Below the pieces are notes generated by a model. That model made no database searches. It worked only from the letters and a program-made list of their open reading frames with translations, and had not been told where the DNA came from. The position numbers and the translations under genes are program-made. This document shows positions 6,882 through 10,538 of a DNA stretch of 10,538 nt, in pieces (the first letter of the stretch is position 1; each line of letters begins with the position of its first letter). The DNA comes from CAYJAB01 sp964368305 (GTDB lineage Bacteria; Bacillota_I; Bacilli_A; Erysipelotrichales; Erysipelotrichaceae), in contig CAYJAB010000026.1 of the NCBI GenBank assembly GCA_964368305.1, positions 1-10,538 of the forward strand, written 5' to 3'.

Positions 6882-7918
6882 AACAACAATCCATCTCCTT
6901 TTGGATATTTAGGATCTCTTCCCATTCTGCCTAAAATTTGAATAATAGAAGATTCATCAAACACCCTATGATCCGCCTCTAAAATAACCACATGTACATT
7001 TGAAAAAGTAACCCCTCTTTCAAGCACGGTTGTACACACCAAGTAAGGATATACATTCTCATCAAATCGTTGAATGATTTCTTCTTTATGTTCACTTAAA
7101 GATGTCAAACACTCCACACTTAAATATTTCGCTAGTTTATTAGCGTATTTTATGGAAGGCACAAACAATAAGACACGCTTTCGTGCTTTTAACCAATGTA
7201 TCAAATACACATATAAATACCATTTAAATCCAATGACCACTAAAGCAGATGGGATTGGATATGCATGTGGTCTTTTAAACAGTTTAATTGTATGCAATTT
7301 TAAAAGCATATCATCTGGTGTTGCACTCAGATAAATAGTACGCCCTTTACAACTTGTCTTTGCGATTGCTTGTAGGACTGTGTCTGCTTTATAAGGAAAA
7401 GCATCTGGTTCATCTATGATTAATAAATCAAACCAATGTGGATACCGATACAACTGATGTGTTGTGCACACGATTAAATCCCCATCAGTCTCACTTGTAT
7501 ATCCTTGACATACTGCAACTACTTTCAAATCTTTAAATGCTTTTTGCATTCTTTTCGCAACTTCAATTACAACTTGCCTTCTAGGTATTGCAATCGCAAC
7601 TTTCTTTCCTTGTAATAATGCTTCTTTAATAGCTGCCATTACAATCTCTGTTTTTCCTGCACCACATGCTGCATACACTAAGACATCTTCAATCAATATT
7701 TGTTTTTTTAATTTTGAAGAGCACTCTTTTTGAAGTGGTGTTAACTCAAACTTTAAACTATAGTCTGTATCTATTACTTTTGATGGATACTTCATTGTAT
7801 CTTTGATATCCTCTTGTAATAGAATTCGTTTAAATTGAATACACTTTCGACAATATAGACCTTTACTTCCATTATAAAAATACGCATCATCTTGATTTTG
7901 ACATCTTGGACATTTCAT
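6818..7918 (-). CDS. comFA: ComFA, superfamily 2 ATPase/helicase of the DNA-uptake machinery
   Basis: ComFA is an ATP-driven motor for import of single-stranded DNA during transformation. The 366 residues show a four-cysteine zinc finger, CPRC (3-6) and CRKC (23-26), then the helicase core: Walker A AACGAGKT (83-90), motif II IIDEPD (167-172), motif III LSATP (197-201), motif V TTVLERG (296-302) and motif VI QILGRMGRD (327-335). This order is diagnostic for ComFA, whose zinc finger lies just before the helicase. It is shorter than B. subtilis ComFA (463 residues), and most of the missing length is ahead of the zinc finger. The start at 7918 is supported by GAGGGGG 4 nt upstream. Its promoter must fit in the short gap after the oxidoreductase terminator unless there is read-through. 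Confidence 0.94.
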   Translation of the reverse strand: MKCPRCQNQDDAYFYNGSKGLYCRKCIQFKRILLQEDIKDTMKYPSKVIDTDYSLKFELTPLQKECSSKLKKQILIEDVLVYAACGAGKTEIVMAAIKEALLQGKKVAIAIPRRQVVIEVAKRMQKAFKDLKVVAVCQGYTSETDGDLIVCTTHQLYRYPHWFDLLIIDEPDAFPYKADTVLQAIAKTSCKGRTIYLSATPDDMLLKLHTIKLFKRPHAYPIPSALVVIGFKWYLYVYLIHWLKARKRVLLFVPSIKYANKLAKYLSVECLTSLSEHKEEIIQRFDENVYPYLVCTTVLERGVTFSNVHVVILEADHRVFDESSIIQILGRMGRDPKYPKGDGLLLCLKKSNVVSMSLKKIEQMNA

Positions 7919-7965
7919 TGTTCCCCCTCAATATTCTTATACGACAACAACTTAAAAACATCCTC

Positions 7966-7997
7966 AAAAAAAAACAACTTTCAAATGAAAGTTGTTT
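7966..7997 (-). terminator. Rho-independent terminator of the Gfo/Idh gene
   Basis: Arms AAACAACTTTCA (7972-7983) and TGAAAGTTGTTT (7986-7997) are perfectly complementary, and on the transcribed strand they run into a nine-base T-run. The hairpin begins 5 nt after the oxidoreductase stop codon and ends 47 nt before the comFA start, separating the two units. Confidence 0.92.
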
Positions 7998-8002
7998 CCT
8001 TA

Positions 8003-8983
8003 TTATTTATCTGATGGAAAAATAACTCCAGATTGTTTACGACACTCTGTAAGCACTTCATGAATCGCAGTTGATGTCTCATGTGAACAATATTGATTTT
8101 CAATCAATCCTTTTTCTACACATTCCATCATCGCTTTAATTTGATAATAGAAATTATCAATTGGATCTACACTCACTACTGTTTCCGTTTTATTGATACG
8201 ATCAACAAATGTAATAACTTGTGGTTGAGAAGGTTGATCAATAATAATAGAACCCAACTCCCCATTTATTTCACTCATCGCTTTTGTATCACTCGCTTTT
8301 GAATAAGAAAGAGATGCAACAAAATCATCGTAAACAAAAATACTTGTCCCAGCAACATCTGCTTTTGTATCTAAAAGTTCGCAGGCACTTAATACACGTT
8401 TTGGTTTTCCAAACAATCCAATACAATCCGCAAAAATATAAACACCTAAATCCATAATCGCACCATTTGATAAATCACATCTAAATGTAGATGGATTTTC
8501 ATTTCTTAAATATGCATCATATCTTGATGAATACTTTGAAAAATTAAATAACACTTGGTGTATTTTCCCAACTTTTGGTAAATATTCTTTTATGATTTGA
8601 TAGTTTGGATTATATAAAGGAATCAATCCTTCATGTAAGTATGTATTATTTTTTCTTGCAACTTCTATCATTTCTTTAACTTGTGCATCATTTGAAGCCA
8701 TTGGCTTCTCACAAAACACTGGAATTTTTCTTTCTAAGAAAAAACAAGAAATTTCTTTATGTAACCCATTTGGTACAGCTACATAGACTGCATCAATTAA
8801 GTTTGCTTCATACATTTCTTGATATGATGTAAAACGATGTTTTACATCATACTTATCCGCAAATCGATTGCAGCTTTCTGTATTTCGATTACAAATCGCA
8901 ACTACTTCACATCCTTCTACTAATTTTGCTCCATTCATAAAAAAGTCAGAGACAAAATTTGTTCCAATTATTCCAAATTTCAT
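8003..8983 (-). CDS. Gfo/Idh/MocA family NAD(P)-dependent oxidoreductase
   Basis: From the ATG at 8983 the product is 326 residues. The N-terminus MKFGIIGTNFVS is the Rossmann dinucleotide loop. VAVPNGLH (68-75) and CEKPMAS (91-97, with the family's conserved Lys93) lie in the expected places. GAIMDLGVY (174-182) is the substrate-domain motif, with Tyr where other members have His, as in the dihydrodiol dehydrogenase-like branch. Such enzymes oxidise or reduce sugars, inositols or related polyols, and the substrate cannot be read from sequence. An ATG also exists 48 nt further out (9031), but AAAGGGG lies 8 nt before 8983 and Gfo/Idh proteins begin right at this strand. The gene is divergent from a short-chain dehydrogenase, which suggests shared control or a shared pathway. 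Confidence 0.95.
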   Translation of the reverse strand: MKFGIIGTNFVSDFFMNGAKLVEGCEVVAICNRNTESCNRFADKYDVKHRFTSYQEMYEANLIDAVYVAVPNGLHKEISCFFLERKIPVFCEKPMASNDAQVKEMIEVARKNNTYLHEGLIPLYNPNYQIIKEYLPKVGKIHQVLFNFSKYSSRYDAYLRNENPSTFRCDLSNGAIMDLGVYIFADCIGLFGKPKRVLSACELLDTKADVAGTSIFVYDDFVASLSYSKASDTKAMSEINGELGSIIIDQPSQPQVITFVDRINKTETVVSVDPIDNFYYQIKAMMECVEKGLIENQYCSHETSTAIHEVLTECRKQSGVIFPSDK

Positions 8984-9013
8984 AGTTAAATCCCCTTTTA
9001 TTGTTCTTTCTAT

Positions 9014-9019
9014 ATTATA
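9014..9019 (-). promoter_or_regulatory. Probable -10 box for the Gfo/Idh gene
   Basis: A perfect TATAAT lies on the minus strand 31 nt before the chosen start codon, with a predicted transcript start near 9007 and a leader of about 24 nt. No convincing -35 is seen. The -35 position falls on a TACTA-TACTA direct repeat (9038-9048) shared with the opposite promoter region. Confidence 0.5.
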
Positions 9020-9064
9020 AATCGTTTTCATATAAAATACTATACTATTAGCCTATCTCTTTTG

Positions 9065-9070
9065 TATAAT
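9065..9070 (+). promoter_or_regulatory. Possible -10 box for the short-chain dehydrogenase gene
   Basis: TATAAT at 9065-9070 faces the dehydrogenase. The predicted start near 9077 would leave only about 12 nt of leader, just enough to include AAGGAG (9077-9082). TATACT at 9041-9046 is an alternative -10 with a more ordinary leader. No clear -35 is present for either. Confidence 0.4.
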
Positions 9071-9088
9071 ATAAAAAAGGAGATATTT

Positions 9089-9787
9089 ATGAAAATATGT
9101 ATAATAACAGGTTCTGCCCAAGGTCTAGGATATGATATGGCAGTACGTTTTTCTAAAAAAGGATATCAAGTTATCGGACTTGATATTAAAGAGACCCAAA
9201 TTGATAATGTTGATTTTATTCAAACAGATTTATCCAACCCAGCATCTATTGATGTGGCATTTGAACAGATTAAAAATAAGTATCATAAAGCACATGTTTT
9301 AATAAATAACGGTGCAATCTCTGTGTTTGTTAAACCAATAGAAGAAATTTCACTTGATGAATACAATTCTATTATGGACACAAACTTAAGAGGGGCATTT
9401 TTATGCGCACAACATTTTATTAAATTAAATAAAGGTGAAACCTATGGACGCATTATTAATATCGCCTCTACTCGTTGGCATCAAAACATGGCGGATTGGG
9501 AACTTTATGGAATGAGTAAAGGTGGAATTGTGTCTCTTACAAATACACTATGTGTCTCATTAATTCAAACACCAATCACTGTAAATGTAATTAGTCCAGG
9601 CCACATCCATACAGGCGCATGGAAAGAACTTGAAGAAAGAGATCATACGATTCATCCATCTAATCGCGTTGGGATTGCACGTGACATTTCAAATACTGCG
9701 CTGTTTTTAGCAGATGAGGAAAATGATTTTATCAATGGCGCAAATATTATTGTTGATGGTGGCATGACTAAGAAAATGATTTATTAA
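9089..9787 (+). CDS. Short-chain dehydrogenase/reductase (SDR) family oxidoreductase
   Basis: The 232-residue protein is a classical-type SDR. It has the cofactor loop TGSAQGLG (7-14), NNGA (73-76, replacing the usual NNAG), structural Asn99, catalytic Ser127, and the YGMSK pair Tyr140 and Lys144. ISPGHIHTG lies at 168-176 and a C-terminal IIVDGGM. Asp32 after the second strand (GLDIK) suggests NAD preference, which is inference. The substrate is unknown; SDRs of this size reduce ketones or oxidise alcohols, often on sugars. The ATG at 9089 is chosen because AAGGAG lies 6 nt upstream and TGSAQGLG then starts at the usual distance. An earlier TTG at 9062 lies in the -10 region. It is the only clear plus-strand gene in the window. 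Confidence 0.96.
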   Translation: MKICIITGSAQGLGYDMAVRFSKKGYQVIGLDIKETQIDNVDFIQTDLSNPASIDVAFEQIKNKYHKAHVLINNGAISVFVKPIEEISLDEYNSIMDTNLRGAFLCAQHFIKLNKGETYGRIINIASTRWHQNMADWELYGMSKGGIVSLTNTLCVSLIQTPITVNVISPGHIHTGAWKELEERDHTIHPSNRVGIARDISNTALFLADEENDFINGANIIVDGGMTKKMIY

Positions 9788-9807
9788 TCTTATAAGGTAC
9801 TTAAAAC

Positions 9808-9843
9808 AAAACTACCAATATCTATTTTGATATTGGTAGTTTT
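9808..9843. terminator. Bidirectional terminator between convergent genes
   Basis: Perfect 15-base arms AAAACTACCAATATC (9808-9822) and GATATTGGTAGTTTT (9829-9843) flank a six-base loop. The arms carry A-runs outside and T-runs at the exits, so the hairpin can end the dehydrogenase transcript (plus strand, stop 21 nt earlier) and the phosphatase-fold gene (minus strand, stop 34 nt away). The T-run is longer on the minus strand (TTTTGTTTTAAG). Confidence 0.88.
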
Positions 9844-9876
9844 AATATACACACAGTATGATTATTTTATGGATAA

Positions 9877-10538
9877 TCAATTATTAATTTTGAAATCTAT
9901 TATTATAGGGAAATGATCACTTACTGGTTTATCTAAATACAACCAACTAGGGTCAACTCTATAATTATAAACCTCAAAATCATTTTTACTAGTAAAAATA
10001 TAATCAATAGTAATACAATGTAATAATTTATTATTAGAATTATAATTTATAGTTCCATATTTCATACTATTTTTTGCAATCTTTTTTGTGTCATCTAAAC
10101 TTTTTGTAAATTTGTTATAATCCCAAAAAATACTTGGTACATTCATATCACCAGTCAATAAATAAGGGAACTCATCTTTAGATATTGTTTCATTTATAAG
10201 TTTAATCGATTCATCAACTGCTACTATACCTTTGTGATCTAAATGTGTATTATTTATTGAAAATATTTCTCCAGTATCTACATTTTTAAGAGTCGCACTT
10301 GTCATTATTCTATAAGTTGAAGCGTCCCAACCTATTGAAACTTTTTCAGGGGTTTCTGAAAGCCACATTGTACTACTATCTATGACTTCAAACTTATCAG
10401 TCAAATAAAATATAGGAGCATATTCGCCTTCGTCTAATCCATTTTCTCTACCAACACCTATAAAGCTATAATCTTCTAATAACACTGGTAATCCATCATA
10501 ATTATTCATCCATCCATAATTTGCCTCTTGAAGTGTTA
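9877..10538 (-). CDS. Endonuclease/exonuclease/phosphatase (EEP) family protein, N-terminus outside window
   Basis: The frame is open to the right edge, and 219 residues plus a partial codon are visible. The first visible codons read TLQEANYGWM, where QE is the N-terminal metal-binding motif of the DNase I-like fold. The Met at 10509 is therefore internal and the true start lies beyond the window. Counting from the first full codon, the other catalytic motifs are NTHLDH (96-101), TGDMN (128-132), IDYIF (177-181) and SDH (206-208), so the active site is complete. The YAPIFY and WLSETPEK segments match a bacterial branch of about 250-300 residues. These Mg-dependent enzymes cut phosphodiester or phosphomonoester bonds; the substrate here, and whether it is secreted, cannot be told without the N-terminus. 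Confidence 0.9.
   Translation of the reverse strand, partial: TLQEANYGWMNNYDGLPVLLEDYSFIGVGRENGLDEGEYAPIFYLTDKFEVIDSSTMWLSETPEKVSIGWDASTYRIMTSATLKNVDTGEIFSINNTHLDHKGIVAVDESIKLINETISKDEFPYLLTGDMNVPSIFWDYNKFTKSLDDTKKIAKNSMKYGTINYNSNNKLLHCITIDYIFTSKNDFEVYNYRVDPSWLYLDKPVSDHFPIIIDFKINN

Noticed and set aside
7074..7334. Plus-strand open frame of 86 codons opposite comFA
   Set aside because: It overlaps the helicase core in antisense and has no motif or promoter support.
6818..7918. The helicase-like gene as part of a defence island
   Set aside because: The N-terminal zinc finger, motif order and adjacent comFC identify ComFA; no nuclease, Cas or other defence partner is present.
7919..7965. SigH-type promoter before comFA (AGGA and GAAT words)
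   Set aside because: The two words are about 21 nt apart, too far for the 12-14 nt SigH spacing.
8984..9031. Longer Gfo/Idh start at ATG 9031
   Set aside because: It would put 16 extra residues before the Rossmann strand, remove the leader of the TATAAT at 9014-9019, and ignore the good AAAGGGG site before 8983.
9062..9088. TTG start for the short-chain dehydrogenase at 9062
   Set aside because: It overlaps the TATAAT box, lacks a ribosome site, and would encode a Lys-rich extension ahead of a standard SDR N-terminus; ATG 9089 has AAGGAG at ideal spacing.
9877..10538. EEP-fold gene as a CdtB-like toxin
   Set aside because: Only general EEP catalytic motifs are visible, and the N-terminus and any toxin partner genes are outside the window, so nothing supports a toxin role.

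Overview
The window is AT-rich bacterial DNA with short gene gaps, strong AGGAGG-type ribosome binding sites and Firmicutes-type gene content. UGA acts as a stop codon: it ends the dipeptidase gene and forms the prfB recoding site. A low-GC Firmicute fits best. An Erysipelotrichia-like lineage is my guess from overall style, not something the sequence proves. Nearly everything reads on the minus strand, so the biological order runs from high to low coordinates.

Right edge (about 8000-10538): an endonuclease/exonuclease/phosphatase-fold gene enters from beyond the window on the minus strand. It meets a plus-strand short-chain dehydrogenase at a shared, probably bidirectional terminator. The dehydrogenase is divergent from a Gfo/Idh/MocA oxidoreductase, and the two share a 105-nt promoter region. 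A strong terminator closes the oxidoreductase unit.

Middle (about 5715-7918): a competence-type unit, comFA-comFC (overlapping by 64 nt), followed 11 nt later by a cold-shock protein gene. A second cold-shock gene follows with its own apparent promoter, and a good terminator ends the block. ComFA and ComFC act in DNA uptake during transformation. The cold-shock proteins are small RNA/DNA-binding proteins.

Left half (1-5640): an extended -10 promoter drives secA, then prfB (release factor 2, with the programmed +1 frameshift), an M19 membrane-dipeptidase-family enzyme and a YitT-family membrane protein. All are minus strand, tightly spaced, and have no strong terminator between them. A methyltransferase gene follows and is cut by the left edge. 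The order comFA-comFC-(...)-secA-prfB-(...)-YitT family resembles the B. subtilis comF to yvjA neighbourhood, but the ribosome hibernation factor gene (hpf) that often precedes secA is absent and the cold-shock pair sits there instead.

I see no defence system, CRISPR array, insertion sequence, prophage, tRNA or rRNA. The points most worth a second look are the prfB frameshift site without a recognisable internal Shine-Dalgarno stimulator, the csp pair in the hpf position, one Csp lacking the conserved surface Trp, and an AT-only hairpin with a GCAA loop laid over the prfB stop codon.
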